From positions 124,001 to 188,000 of the forward strand of contig NZ_JAROCY010000006.1 of the NCBI RefSeq assembly GCF_029436685.1: 64,000 nucleotides of DNA, in the 5' to 3' direction. Each line of letters starts with the position of its first letter. The first letter of the stretch is position 1. Made by a program: the position numbers and the translations under genes. The DNA is from Novosphingobium cyanobacteriorum. GTDB taxonomy: Bacteria; Pseudomonadota; Alphaproteobacteria; Sphingomonadales; Sphingomonadaceae. Positions 47,790 through 56,711 of the stretch are shown one piece after another. Under the pieces are notes generated by a model. It saw only the letters and a program-made list of their open reading frames with translations, searched no databases and was not told where the DNA came from.

Positions 47790-48241
47790 CGGCGTTCACG
47801 GAAGAAGGTGCGCAACAGGTCTGCCGCTTCGGCTTCGCCCATGCCGGAATACACTTCGGGCCGGTGCAGGCATGTGGGCTGTTCGAACACGCGCGCGCCG
47901 TGTTCCACCGCCCCGCCCTTGGCATCGGAGGCGGCGTAGTAAACCCGGTCAAGCCGGGCGTGGACGATGGCCCCGGCACACATCGCACAGGGTTCCAGCG
48001 TGACCCACAGGTCGCAGCCATCCAGCCGTTCCTGCCCCAACGCGGCGGCAGCAGCGCGAATCGCCAGCACTTCGGCATGGGCGGTGGGGTCACGCTGTGC
48101 CCTGGGGGCGTTGTGCGCCGTGGCGATCACCTGCCCGTCCTTGACCACGACCGCGCCGATGGGCACTTCGCCCGCACCTGCGGCAGCACGGGCCAGCTCC
48201 AGCGCGAGCTTCATCGGATCGGGCAGCGGCCAGCGGGTCAT
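47786..48241 (-). CDS. tadA: tRNA-specific adenosine deaminase
   Basis: TadA changes A34 of tRNA-Arg(ACG) to inosine. 151 residues. Zinc ligands and proton shuttle are in THAEVLAIR (HAE) and TLEPCAMCAGAIVHARL (PCxxC); EVPIGAVVVKDG is the N-terminal signature. Length matches bacterial TadA. Confidence 0.96.
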   Translation of the reverse strand: MTRWPLPDPMKLALELARAAAGAGEVPIGAVVVKDGQVIATAHNAPRAQRDPTAHAEVLAIRAAAAALGQERLDGCDLWVTLEPCAMCAGAIVHARLDRVYYAASDAKGGAVEHGARVFEQPTCLHRPEVYSGMGEAEAADLLRTFFRERR

Positions 48242-48287
48242 GGCAGTCGGCTAAACCGGCAAAGCGCGATCCGCAACTTGCGAATCC

Positions 48288-48315
48288 TTGACTTCGTCCG
48301 GTGAATCGATAAGAG
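48288..48315 (+). promoter_or_regulatory. Possible rpmB promoter
   Basis: TTGACT (48288-48293), a 16-base spacer and TAAGAG (48310-48315). The -35 is good, the -10 poor. A TATTAT at 48334 could be an alternative -10 without a clear -35. Confidence 0.35.
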
Positions 48316-48362
48316 CCGCGCCTTCCCGATAGGTATTATCGAACACAAAGCGAGTTTCAGCC

Positions 48363-48647
48363 ATGTCGCGCATCTGCGAACTGACCGGCAAGGGTCGCCA
48401 GGTCGGCCACAATGTCAGCCACGCCAACAACAAGACCAAGCGTCTGTTCCTGCCCAACCTGCAGAACGTGACGCTGATGAGCGAGAAGCTGGACCGCAGC
48501 TTCAAGTTCCGCGTTTCCACGCACGGCCTGCGCTCGGTTGAGCACAACGGCGGCCTGGACAACTGGCTGCTGAAGCAGGACGACACCAAGCTGTCGGCCC
48601 GCGCCCTGAAGGTGAAGCGCGACCTCAAGAAGGCCGTCGCCGCCTGA
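48363..48647 (+). CDS. rpmB: 50S ribosomal protein L28
   Basis: 94 residues beginning [20 protein letters not shown], the standard L28 start, followed by [15 protein letters not shown] and [11 protein letters not shown]. The length includes the extended C-terminus common in alphaproteobacteria ([16 protein letters not shown]). Single gene with its own terminator. Confidence 0.98.
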   Translation: MSRICELTGKGRQVGHNVSHANNKTKRLFLPNLQNVTLMSEKLDRSFKFRVSTHGLRSVEHNGGLDNWLLKQDDTKLSARALKVKRDLKKAVAA

Positions 48648-48685
48648 TTGCGCTCCGGTCGGCATGCCGACCGGGTGCCAAGCCA

Positions 48686-48710
48686 AAGCCCCGCTTCGGC
48701 GGGGCTTTTT
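48686..48710 (+). terminator. Rho-independent terminator of rpmB
   Basis: AAGCCCCGC-TTCG-GCGGGGCTT, a perfect 9 bp stem with a stable tetraloop, followed by TTT. It ends only 10-12 bases before the transposable element. Confidence 0.93.
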
Positions 48711-48720
48711 GCGTATCTAC

Positions 48721-48755
48721 TTAGAGCGGCGTACCGTATATCTGACCCACCCTGA
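48721..48755 (+). repeat. Left terminal inverted repeat of the MITE
   Basis: TTAGAGCGGCGTACCGTATA and the following 15 bases match the complement of 48959-48993 at 34 of 35 positions (C/T difference at 48746). Confidence 0.92.
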
Positions 48756-48990
48756 TTGCCTCAGGAAGCTTCTCGGCAAGGAGCGCTGTGCAGGGCGGGC
48801 TGGTTTCCCGTCCCAGCAGCGTGACGCTGTCCGAGCCGCTTCCTGTGGCAACCGCGAAGCGGCGGGCCGCTTTTGGCCCAGCGCTTCGTCCCTCGTCGGT
48901 CACTATGCGACGGCATGGCTCCCTCCTCGCTCCTCGCGATGGGCCAAAATCGGCTCCGTCAGGGTGGATCAGATATACGGTACGCCGCTC
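48724..48990. mobile_element. Non-autonomous transposable element (MITE) with TA target duplication
   Basis: A 267 bp segment begins GAGCGGCGTACCGTATATCT and ends with the inverse. Including the TA dinucleotides (48722-48723 and 48991-48992), the terminal inverted repeats are 35 bp with one mismatch. No transposase frame lies inside. An inner inverted pair, TTTTGGCCCA (48871) and TGGGCCAAAA (48940), lies towards the right end. TA duplication points to mobilisation by an IS630/Tc1-like transposase (inference). The element sits in the 3' end of the phytase-like gene. Confidence 0.88.
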
Positions 48991-48993
48991 TAA
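48959..48993 (-). repeat. Right terminal inverted repeat of the MITE
   Basis: Inverse copy of 48721-48755. On the minus strand it supplies the last codons and stop of the phytase-like gene. Confidence 0.92.
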
Positions 48994-49969
48994 ACCGCAG
49001 CTTCAGCAGCAGGGTGCGTTGCAGGCGCACCATCAGGTTGCTGTCCGAAATGATCCAGATGGCCGGCTTTCCATCGGCATCCGCGGTCACGGCCATTCCT
49101 TCGAAGTTGTCGCGGATGCGCGGGTCGTCGATTCGCGCAATCTCCTGCGTTGCCACGGTTGCGCCCGCCCGGATTGCCCGCGAATCGACAAGGGCGATGA
49201 CGTTGCGAAAACCGGTGATCGAAAAGCTGCGCCCCAGCACCAGCAGCCGCCCATCGGGCAGTTGTTCCAGCTCCACCGGCCGGAACCCGGCCGGCATGGC
49301 GATGGTGAAGTGGCCAGGCCGCTGGGGGTGCGCCGGGCCGGGAATGCCGGAAAAGACAAGCCCGGGATGCAGCTTCTCGTCATCCCAATCGGTATAGGTC
49401 TCGCCCAGGATCACCAACCGCCCGTCCTGCAACAGGACCATCGCCTCGGGCCCCTTGTTTTCTGGCCATGCCGCCAGTTCGGGCACCGGGATCCGCCGAT
49501 GCCGCACCAGATCAGGTGAGAAGCGATAGAGTTCACCCACGCCTTCCGAAGCAAGGACGATATCCTGGTTGGCGGGATCGACCACGAAGGCTTCCGCATC
49601 GGCCGATGGCGGCGGATCGCCCCACTTGCCGTGCATCGTCACCCCCTGTCGCAGCACCGCAAAGGGGCCGGGCCGGTCCGGCGGGACGAATTCCATGTAA
49701 TCGTTGCGATCGCTGAGCGCGAGGATCGTCCCGCTCTTGAGCTGGCGCATCGCGGAAAAGTTGCCGAAATCGCGATAGACGCTGTTCAGCTGCCATGCGC
49801 CGACCAGTTCCAGCCGGCCAAGCTTCGGGATGCCGCCGCCTGTCCGCAAATCAGGCATCAGGTCCGTCTTGCGCACCGGTGCGCCATAGCGCATCGGGCC
49901 GCCGGTACCGTGCTGGAGCAGCACCGCCGCCACCAGGGCCAGCACGACAAGGAGCGCAGGACGCTGCAT
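48959..49969 (-). CDS. Phytase-like esterase-fold protein with MITE-derived C-terminus
   Basis: 336 residues from ATG 49969 (GTG 49987 is an alternative). An N-terminal hydrophobic stretch (ALLVVLALVAAVLLQ) suggests export or anchoring. The body resembles the 'esterase-like activity of phytase' beta-propeller family (PF13449 type): NFSAMRQLKSGTILALSDRN, NKGPEAMVLLQDGRLVILGE and DNFEGMAVTADADGKPAIW. The final ten codons after RTLLLKLRF, reading RAAYRISDPP and stop, lie inside the transposable element's inverted repeat. Removing the element with one TA copy would give LRF-Lys-stop, so the natural protein was nine residues shorter. The change is small and the protein may still work. Substrate unknown. 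Confidence 0.85.
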   Translation of the reverse strand: MQRPALLVVLALVAAVLLQHGTGGPMRYGAPVRKTDLMPDLRTGGGIPKLGRLELVGAWQLNSVYRDFGNFSAMRQLKSGTILALSDRNDYMEFVPPDRPGPFAVLRQGVTMHGKWGDPPPSADAEAFVVDPANQDIVLASEGVGELYRFSPDLVRHRRIPVPELAAWPENKGPEAMVLLQDGRLVILGETYTDWDDEKLHPGLVFSGIPGPAHPQRPGHFTIAMPAGFRPVELEQLPDGRLLVLGRSFSITGFRNVIALVDSRAIRAGATVATQEIARIDDPRIRDNFEGMAVTADADGKPAIWIISDSNLMVRLQRTLLLKLRFRAAYRISDPP

Positions 49970-50040
49970 CGCGCCAGCGCTTGCCACACGCCGGGGCGCA
50001 GCGGAATCGGAAACTGTTGCTTCGTGGAAAAAGGCCTTTG

Positions 50041-50558
50041 TCAGGCCGGCTGGAAGCGCAGCGCGTCACCGTTCATGCAATACCGCTTGCCGGTGGGGGG
50101 CGGGCCATCGTCGAACACGTGGCCAAGGTGTCCGCCGCAGCGCGAGCAGTGCACTTCCGTCCGGCTCATGCCGAAGGAGCTGTCCGTGCTGGTGCCGACC
50201 GCACCCTTCAACGGGCGCCAGAAGCTGGGCCAGCCCGTGCCGCTTTCAAACTTCGTGGTGCTGGAGAACAGCGGATTGCCGTCAGCCGCACAGACGAACG
50301 TGCCCTTGCGGTGTTCCTTCAGCAGGGGCGAGGTGAAGGGGCGCTCGGTGCCCGCCTGGCGCAGTATGTATACTGGTCGGGCGTGAGCAGGCGCCGCCAT
50401 TCGGCGTCGCTGTGCCGGACCGGAAACGTCCCCGCCACGGCCGGTCGCGCGCTGCAGGCGCCGGCAAAGGCCATGGCTGTTCCTGCACCCAGCATCCCGA
50501 GGAAACGGCGGCGGGTGGAGGCCTGGATCGATGCGGAATCGGCAAGCGGGGTCGTCAC
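50041..50558 (-). pseudogene. msrB: Methionine-R-sulfoxide reductase with a frameshift
   Basis: MsrB repairs oxidised methionine. Two overlapping frames each carry half. The N-terminal half, from GTG 50558 (GAAGGG upstream), has a Tat-like signal [20 protein letters not shown] and runs to RLLTPDQY. The C-terminal half continues in another frame as [31 protein letters not shown] and catalytic [11 protein letters not shown]. One missing base in CAGTATACATACTG (50361-50375) explains the break: CAG-TAT-TAC-ATA-CTG would restore QYYIL. The first zinc pair reads CAAD instead of CxxC, while CSRC is intact. This is either a recent mutation or a sequence error. Confidence 0.85.
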
Positions 50559-50705
50559 CGGTGGTACCCTTCGAATGGTCCGTCCCGGGCGGGGCACGAG
50601 GGGGGCATCGGGTGGCCCCGCCCAGGACTGTGGCGGAGTTAACCCCGCCAGCCTGAACGCGGGGTGACCGCCGTCACACCGCATGCAGGAATGATCATCA
50701 AGGCC

Positions 50706-52040
50706 TCAATAGCGTTCGACCTCAACCTCCATGAGGCGGAAGCCATGCACGAAGTTGGCGCGGACCCGCTCCACTTTGCCCGCCACATGAACCCTCAGGC
50801 GGCGTTCGCGCATCTCTTCCAGCAGAACGCGCAACTGCAGCTCAGCCAGGCGCGCGCCCACGCAGCGGTGGATGCCATGGCCGAACGAAAGGTGCCGTCT
50901 TGCGTTCTCGCGCGTGACGATCAGCTTGTCGGGGTTTTCGAACACCGCTTCGTCGCGGTTGGCGGAGATGTACCACATCACCACCTTGTCACCCGCGCTT
51001 ATCTGTTGCCCGAACAGCTCGGCATCGGACACGGCGGTGCGGCGCATGTGCGACAGCGGGGTAACGAAGCGGATGCATTCCTGCACCGCGTTGGGGATCA
51101 GCGATCCATCGGCTTCAAGGATGGCGCGCTGATCGGGGAACTGGTGCAGCGCGTGGATGATGCCCGACATCGTGTTGCGCGTGGTATCGTTTCCGCCCAC
51201 GATCAGCAGGATCAGGTTGCCCATGAATTCCTGCGGGCTCATGTGGTTCATCGCCGGGGAATGGATCATCATCGAGATCAGATCGGGCGAAGGCGGCCTC
51301 CCCATGCGATCGATCCACAGGCGCTGGAAATAATGGGCCATTTCGCCCAGGAATTCAAAGCGCTGGTCAGAAAGCTCGCTCGCCAGCGTCAGCTCCACGT
51401 CGCCCGCCCAGTCTGACCAGAACGTCAGCAGTCGGCGGTCTTCCCACGGAAAGCCGAACAGGATCGCCAGCATGCCGGTGGTCAGTTCGATCGAAACCTG
51501 GTCCACCCAATCGAAACGTTCACCCAGCGGCAGCGAATCGAGAACGGCGGCCGTGCGGCGGCGGATCTCCGCCTCCATCTCCACGATCTTGCCCGGGGTG
51601 AACGCCGGGGCCACGGTGCGGCGCTGGCCGGTGTGTTCGGGCCGGTCCATCGCGATGAACATCGGCAGCTGGCGCTCCGCCAGCTTGGCCGGGTCGATAT
51701 CGGGCGGTGGATCGCCGATCGTGATGCCGCCGTGCTGCCATGAGGAGGAAAAGATCTCGGGCAGCGATTCGACGTGGAGGACTGCCTTGTGGCTGACCAC
51801 GTTCCAGTAATCGCCATAGGGCGTGCCGGTGACCTTGTTGACCGGCGCCTGCGCACGCATTTCCGCAAAGATCGGGCCCCAGGTGTCGTTCACATAGATG
51901 TCCGAGCGGCTGACGTCCCACGGGTGGGTGTGGACCGGGCGCGCCTGCGGATTGGCGTGCAGCCATTGTTCGAACACTTCGTTGGCGGTGGGCGACGAAC
52001 GGTAGGTGAACGCAGTCTGGTCTGCGAATTGCGTGGCCAT
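50706..52040 (-). CDS. Cytochrome P450, CYP153-like
   Basis: 444 residues, soluble. The I-helix LLIVGGNDTTRNTMSG is very close to the CYP153 signature, the haem loop is HLSFGHGIHRCVGARLAELQ with ligand Cys393, and FIAMDRPEHTGQRRTVAPAF fits the family. CYP153 enzymes hydroxylate the terminal carbon of alkanes, fatty acids or cyclic compounds and need a ferredoxin and ferredoxin reductase; no ferredoxin gene is adjacent, but a suitable reductase is encoded at 55425. Its upstream region has a good promoter and an operator-like repeat. CYP153 membership should be checked by alignment. Confidence 0.93.
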   Translation of the reverse strand: MATQFADQTAFTYRSSPTANEVFEQWLHANPQARPVHTHPWDVSRSDIYVNDTWGPIFAEMRAQAPVNKVTGTPYGDYWNVVSHKAVLHVESLPEIFSSSWQHGGITIGDPPPDIDPAKLAERQLPMFIAMDRPEHTGQRRTVAPAFTPGKIVEMEAEIRRRTAAVLDSLPLGERFDWVDQVSIELTTGMLAILFGFPWEDRRLLTFWSDWAGDVELTLASELSDQRFEFLGEMAHYFQRLWIDRMGRPPSPDLISMMIHSPAMNHMSPQEFMGNLILLIVGGNDTTRNTMSGIIHALHQFPDQRAILEADGSLIPNAVQECIRFVTPLSHMRRTAVSDAELFGQQISAGDKVVMWYISANRDEAVFENPDKLIVTRENARRHLSFGHGIHRCVGARLAELQLRVLLEEMRERRLRVHVAGKVERVRANFVHGFRLMEVEVERY

Positions 52041-52073
52041 GGCATCCTCCGCGGACCCGTCGTGAATGCGAGT

Positions 52074-52109
52074 CCCTTGCAGAGGTACTATTTCCGCAAC
52101 CTACAAGGG
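52074..52109. promoter_or_regulatory. Operator-like inverted repeat at the CYP153-like promoter
   Basis: CCCTTG at 52074-52079 and CAAGGG at 52104-52109, with inner AGGT/ACCT matches, form an interrupted inverted repeat that covers the -10 box. Suggests a repressor site of TetR type (inference). Confidence 0.45.
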
Positions 52110-52115
52110 TGTCAA
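52087..52115 (-). promoter_or_regulatory. Predicted promoter of the CYP153-like gene
   Basis: On the minus strand TTGACA (52115-52110) is followed after exactly 17 bases by AATAGT (52092-52087), about 47 bp before the ATG. A perfect -35 and reasonable -10. Confidence 0.6.
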
Positions 52116-52126
52116 TAAGGCGCAGC

Positions 52127-53335
52127 TCAGGCGGCCACGGCCTTTCGACGCTTCGCCTTGCGCGGGCGTGCCGGGCCGCTCTTCATCACCGTGCGACGGA
52201 ACAGCTGCGATCCGAAGCGGACCATCAGCCCGACCCAGAGCGCCTGCCACGCCAGCGCCACAAGGTGGGGTGCGAGCGCGGAAGACTGGGCCGCGCTGGC
52301 CAGCATCGCATAGGGCGAGCTGACCGGGAAAACCCGCGAGGCCGTTTCGATCCACGTGCCGGGACGGGCCAGCGCATAGCTGGCGAAGAAGAACACGATC
52401 AGCTGCAGCATGGTGGCAGGCATCGACAGCGTCTGCACTTCGCGCACGGTCGTCGCCAGGCCGCCGATGGCGAGGAACATCGAGCCAAGCAGGAGGTAGG
52501 CCATCGCGAAGTAGGCAAAACCCAGCGCCAGGAACATCGGCCAGCCCACGGCCGGCGCGGCGAGCAGCGGGGCAGACTTCTGCCCCACCAGCACCAGCAG
52601 GCCATAGCCCGAACCCCACACCGCGATGCCGACCATGCTCACCGCCAGCATCGCGAACAGCTTGCCCAGGAACAGCGCGTCCATGGGAATGGAAGCGGCC
52701 AGCACTTCGATGATCTTGTTGGCCTTTTCCTCGACCAGGTTGGACAGGACCATGCCTGCCAGCAACATGGTGAGCAGGAACAGGAGCACCTGGCCCGCCT
52801 GCGCGGTCAGCACTTGTTCGTTGCGCTGCTTGGCCACGCTGGTCTTCACTTCGGCCACCTGCACGATCGGATAGCCCTGCGGCGCCTTTTCCACGGCACG
52901 CGCGGCAATCAGGCCGACGATGCCCTGCCACTGGTCGATCCGTTCGGGCGTGCCGGTGAGCACCGGCGCGGCGCGGGTGCCGGTGATGATAGCGGCCACG
53001 CCCTGCCCACTGCCGAGCGCCACGCGCGCGTCGAACGCCTCGCCATCGCGCAACCGCTTGAGCACGACCAGTTCGGGCACGCGGCCATCGAGCTGTCGGG
53101 CCACGGCATCGCGCGCCACAACCATCAGGTCTCCTTCATGCGCGGGCATGGCCACGCCGATCACCGGGCGATCGAGATCGCGCTGGACCGTGGCGCCGAT
53201 CGATCCGGCCATCATGCCCACGATCACCGGGAACAGCGGGCCGAGCAGGAAGAAGATGAACGCCTTGGAAAAGATCACCGCCACGAAATCGCGGCGCGCG
53301 ACGACCCAGGCGGCGTGCAGGCGGTGCGACAACAT
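52127..53335 (-). CDS. ABC transporter permease (NatB/ABC-2 type)
   Basis: 402 residues. An N-terminal helix (FIFFLLGPLFPVIVGMMAG), a large periplasmic domain (about 45-180) and five C-terminal helices such as VLLFLLTMLLAGMVLSNLV. NLVEEKANKIIEVLAASIP is the conserved coupling-helix motif of NatB-like ABC-2 permeases. It starts on the last base of the ATPase stop codon (TGATG). NatAB exports Na+ in Bacillus, but substrates of these proteobacterial relatives are unknown. Confidence 0.92.
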   Translation of the reverse strand: MLSHRLHAAWVVARRDFVAVIFSKAFIFFLLGPLFPVIVGMMAGSIGATVQRDLDRPVIGVAMPAHEGDLMVVARDAVARQLDGRVPELVVLKRLRDGEAFDARVALGSGQGVAAIITGTRAAPVLTGTPERIDQWQGIVGLIAARAVEKAPQGYPIVQVAEVKTSVAKQRNEQVLTAQAGQVLLFLLTMLLAGMVLSNLVEEKANKIIEVLAASIPMDALFLGKLFAMLAVSMVGIAVWGSGYGLLVLVGQKSAPLLAAPAVGWPMFLALGFAYFAMAYLLLGSMFLAIGGLATTVREVQTLSMPATMLQLIVFFFASYALARPGTWIETASRVFPVSSPYAMLASAAQSSALAPHLVALAWQALWVGLMVRFGSQLFRRTVMKSGPARPRKAKRRKAVAA

Positions 53336-54330
53336 CAGCGGCGACCCTCTTCTTCGGGATTGGCTTCCAGCGCCCGCGCCGCGGCTTCACCCGCGATGGC
53401 GACAAAGGCATCGTGCAGCCCGGCGCGTTCGATCGAAAGGCTGAGGATGCCCGCATCGCCCTCGATCAGTGCGCGCAGCAAGGGCTCGACCCCGCTTTCG
53501 GGCAGCGTGAAGTGCCAGAACGCCCCTTCGTGCCGGGCATCGGCAGGCAACGCGGCGCGCCATGGCCCGTCCTGTGCGCGCGTCTCCAGCCGCACCTGCG
53601 GACGCAGCCGGTCCCGCGCCACGTCCACCGGCCCGGCGAAGGGAACCTTCCCCCCCGCGATGATCGCCACCTGGTTGCACATGCGCTCGGCATGGGCGAT
53701 GACGTGGGTGGAAAAGATCACCGTGGTGCCATCGGCCGCAAGCTGGCGGATCAGCCGCTCCAGCTTGCCCTGGTTCAGCGCATCGAGGCCGGAAAACGGT
53801 TCATCCAGCACAACAAGGTCAGGCTTGTGCACGAGGGTGCCAAGCAGCTGGACCTGCTGCGCCATGCCTTTGGAAAGCTGGCGGATCTGGCGATCGGCGG
53901 CATAGCCGAGGCCGTTCTCCTCCAGCAGTTCGCGCCCACGCCGGCGCCCCTCCTTCAACGGCACGCCACGCAGCGCGGCGAGAAAGGCGATCGCCTCATA
54001 GGCCTTCATCGCCGGATAGAGGCCGCGCTCTTCGGGCAGGTAACCGATCCGGCGGGCAACGTCGGTGGGCCGGTCATGCCCCAGCACGCGGCGATGGCCT
54101 TCGTCGGGATCGATGATGCCCAGCAGCATGCGCAGCGTAGTCGTCTTGCCCGCGCCATTTGGGCCAAGGATGCCATAGATCGCGCCACGCGGCACCGAGA
54201 TGTCGACGCCGTCCACCGCCGTGAAACCGTCGAACCGCTTGACCAGCCCGCGCGCCTCGATCGCCAGTTCGCGGCCGGCTGCGTCGACTTCATTGCCCTC
54301 CACAGCCCAAGTCCCTAACTCGATCTTCAT
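53335..54330 (-). CDS. ABC transporter ATP-binding protein (NatA-like)
   Basis: 331 residues from ATG 54330. Walker A GILGPNGAGKTTTLRMLLG, ABC signature LSKGMAQQVQLL, Walker B DLVVLDEPFSGLD and switch His in VIFSTHVIAHAE. The C-terminal 90 residues form the usual extra domain of NatA/DrrA exporters. Pairs with the permease gene. The frame is open to 54528 but that part overlaps the divergent queG start and is not family-like. Confidence 0.94.
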   Translation of the reverse strand: MKIELGTWAVEGNEVDAAGRELAIEARGLVKRFDGFTAVDGVDISVPRGAIYGILGPNGAGKTTTLRMLLGIIDPDEGHRRVLGHDRPTDVARRIGYLPEERGLYPAMKAYEAIAFLAALRGVPLKEGRRRGRELLEENGLGYAADRQIRQLSKGMAQQVQLLGTLVHKPDLVVLDEPFSGLDALNQGKLERLIRQLAADGTTVIFSTHVIAHAERMCNQVAIIAGGKVPFAGPVDVARDRLRPQVRLETRAQDGPWRAALPADARHEGAFWHFTLPESGVEPLLRALIEGDAGILSLSIERAGLHDAFVAIAGEAAARALEANPEEEGRR

Positions 54331-54376
54331 GGCGCATGGCGTTAACCCTAGGGCATGAACGAACGGGGCGGCAAGT

Positions 54377-55441
54377 TTGGTTAACGGCGCGGCAAGGCTT
54401 GTCTCCCGGCTGAAGGACGAGGCGGCGCGGCTGGGCTTTGCCGCCTGCGGCATCGCGCCTGCGGCCGACGACCCGGTGCGTGCCGAGCGGCTGGAGCAGT
54501 GGCTGGGCGAAGGCAGCCATGGCAGCATGGACTGGATGGAGACGCGCCTCCATCACCGCCGCGGCCCGCAATCGCTCTGGCCTGATGCGCGCAGCGTGAT
54601 CGCGCTGGGCATGAGCTATGCCCCCGCTGCCGATCCGCTGGCGCTGGCGGGGAATCGTGGCCGCGCGCGCATCTCCACCTATGCGCGAGGGGCCGACTAC
54701 CATGACGTGGTCAAGCGGATGCTCAAGGCGCTGGCGCGCTGGATTGTGGCCGAAGCGCCGGGGGCGGAGGTCAAGGTCTTCGTCGATACCGCTCCGGTGA
54801 TGGAAAAGCCGCTGGGCCAGGCGGCGGGCATCGGCTGGCAGGGCAAGCACACCAACCTGGTCAGCCGCAGCCATGGCTCATGGCTGTTCCTCGGGGCGAT
54901 CTACACCACGCTGGACCTGCCAACCGATGGCGCACACCCGGATCGCTGCGGATCGTGCAGCGCGTGCCAGCAGGCCTGCCCCACGCAGGCCTTCCCCGCG
55001 CCCTATCGCCTCGATGCGCGACGCTGCATCTCGTACCTCACGATCGAGCACAAGGGGCCGATTCCCGAGGAATTTCGCGCTGCGCTGGGCAACCGCATCT
55101 ATGGCTGCGACGATTGCCTGGCCGTCTGCCCATGGAACAGCTTCGCCAGCGCGGCGCAGGCGAACCGGGCGTTTCTGCCCCGTGCGGAGCTGGCGGCGCC
55201 CCGGCTGGCGGATCTGCTGGCGCTGGACGACGCCACGTTCCGCACCGTCTTTGCCGGATCGCCGATCAAGCGCATCGGGCGTGATCGCTTCGTGCGCAAT
55301 TGCCTATATGCTGCCGGCAACAGCGGCGATGCCACGCTGTTTGCCCCGGCCCAGCGCCTGCTGGCAGACCCTGACCCGGCCGTGGCGGAGGCGGCAAGCT
55401 GGGCGCTTGGCCGCCTCGCCGCGGTTATGCCAGTTCCTTGA
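54377..55441 (+). CDS. queG: Epoxyqueuosine reductase
   Basis: QueG reduces epoxyqueuosine to queuosine in tRNA with a cobalamin cofactor. 354 residues from TTG 54377. The two [4Fe-4S] motifs are [16 protein letters not shown] and [13 protein letters not shown]. The N-terminal part has [10 protein letters not shown] and [14 protein letters not shown], and the C-terminal part is HEAT-like ([15 protein letters not shown]). Other que genes are not present in the window. Its end overlaps the convergent flavoprotein gene by 17 bp. Confidence 0.96.
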   Translation: MVNGAARLVSRLKDEAARLGFAACGIAPAADDPVRAERLEQWLGEGSHGSMDWMETRLHHRRGPQSLWPDARSVIALGMSYAPAADPLALAGNRGRARISTYARGADYHDVVKRMLKALARWIVAEAPGAEVKVFVDTAPVMEKPLGQAAGIGWQGKHTNLVSRSHGSWLFLGAIYTTLDLPTDGAHPDRCGSCSACQQACPTQAFPAPYRLDARRCISYLTIEHKGPIPEEFRAALGNRIYGCDDCLAVCPWNSFASAAQANRAFLPRAELAAPRLADLLALDDATFRTVFAGSPIKRIGRDRFVRNCLYAAGNSGDATLFAPAQRLLADPDPAVAEAASWALGRLAAVMPVP

Positions 55442-56651
55442 GCGGCACGCTGGCGTCGGCCAGCTTTTCGGGCGCGATCTGGGCGCGCGCTTCCACCAGC
55501 TTCTTGCCCTGGACATAGTCCTTGACCATGTTCACGCAGTCCAGCGCCACAACCTTGCCCCCCTTCAGGTAAACCACCGAGAACGAGCGCGTGGCGGGAT
55601 CGCCGCGCAGCACCGCCTGGTCATGCCCGGTGGAAAGGCCCACAGTCTGCAGCTTCAGGTCATACTGGTTTGACCAGAACCATGGCGTCGCCTTGTAAGG
55701 CACCAGGGTGCCGCAGATCGCCTTGGCGGCGGTGGTGGCCATGTCGTTGGCGTTCTGCACCGATTCCAGCCGCATCACCGCACCGTCGACGAAATCGTTG
55801 GCATGGGCGGCGCAATCGCCGATCGCATAGACATCGGGCAGCGAGGTGCGGCAGTATTCGTCCACGTCCACCCCGTTGCCGCCCGCCGCGCCTGCGGTCA
55901 GCAGCGGGCCCACGCAAGGCACGATGCCGATGCCGACGATCACGATTTCGGCCGGCACGATCGAACCGTCCTGCATCTTCACGCCGGTCACCTTGGTGCC
56001 GTCGCCTTCGATGCAGTCCATCGCCGCGCCGGTGCGCAGGTCCACGCCATGGGCGCGGTGATCGGCCTGGTAGAATTCCGACAATGCCTCACCCGCCACG
56101 CGCGCCAGCACGCGGGGCAGCGCCTCCAGCAGCACGACCGAGCAGCCAAGCTTGGTCAGCACCGCCGCCGCCTCAAGCCCGATATACCCGCCGCCAATCA
56201 CCACGGCGCGCTTTGCACCGGCATCCAGTTCACCCATCAGCCGGTCCACGTCCTCGCGCGTGCGCACCGCGTGGACCCCGGCAAGGTCTGCCCCGACGCA
56301 GGAAAGCCGGCGCGGATCGCCGCCGGCGGCCCAGATCATCGAACCATATTCGATGGTCTTGCCATCGGAAAGCGTCGCCACCTTCGCCGCCGGGTCGATC
56401 GCAGTCACTTCGGTGCCGAGACGCATTGTCACCTGCTTGTCCTGCCAGAACTGCGCCGGGCGGATCAGGATGCGGTCGAAGGTCTTGTCACGCGCCAGGT
56501 ATTCCTTGGACAGCGGCGGGCGTTCATAGGGCAGTTCCGGTTCGCGCCCGATCACCACGATCGATCCTTCGAAACCGTTCTGACGCAGCGCGATGGCCGC
56601 CTGCGCGCCCCCGTGCCCTGCACCCACAATCACCACATCTGCACGATCCAT
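55425..56651 (-). CDS. FAD-dependent ferredoxin reductase-like oxidoreductase
   Basis: 408 residues from ATG 56651, behind [26 protein letters not shown] is the FAD-binding loop, [20 protein letters not shown] the NAD-binding loop, and [12 protein letters not shown] the third FAD motif. [10 protein letters not shown] and [17 protein letters not shown] are typical of putidaredoxin/rhodocoxin reductase-like enzymes, which pass electrons from NADH to a [2Fe-2S] ferredoxin that serves a P450 or Rieske oxygenase. It may serve one of the two P450s here. A 23 bp tandem repeat lies in its promoter region. Confidence 0.93.
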   Translation of the reverse strand: MDRADVVIVGAGHGGAQAAIALRQNGFEGSIVVIGREPELPYERPPLSKEYLARDKTFDRILIRPAQFWQDKQVTMRLGTEVTAIDPAAKVATLSDGKTIEYGSMIWAAGGDPRRLSCVGADLAGVHAVRTREDVDRLMGELDAGAKRAVVIGGGYIGLEAAAVLTKLGCSVVLLEALPRVLARVAGEALSEFYQADHRAHGVDLRTGAAMDCIEGDGTKVTGVKMQDGSIVPAEIVIVGIGIVPCVGPLLTAGAAGGNGVDVDEYCRTSLPDVYAIGDCAAHANDFVDGAVMRLESVQNANDMATTAAKAICGTLVPYKATPWFWSNQYDLKLQTVGLSTGHDQAVLRGDPATRSFSVVYLKGGKVVALDCVNMVKDYVQGKKLVEARAQIAPEKLADASVPLKELA

Positions 56652-56711
56652 GCGAATCCTCCCGGCTTTGCGGGCCGGTTTGGACAAAAGTGGCGCGTCG
56701 TCAACTGATCG

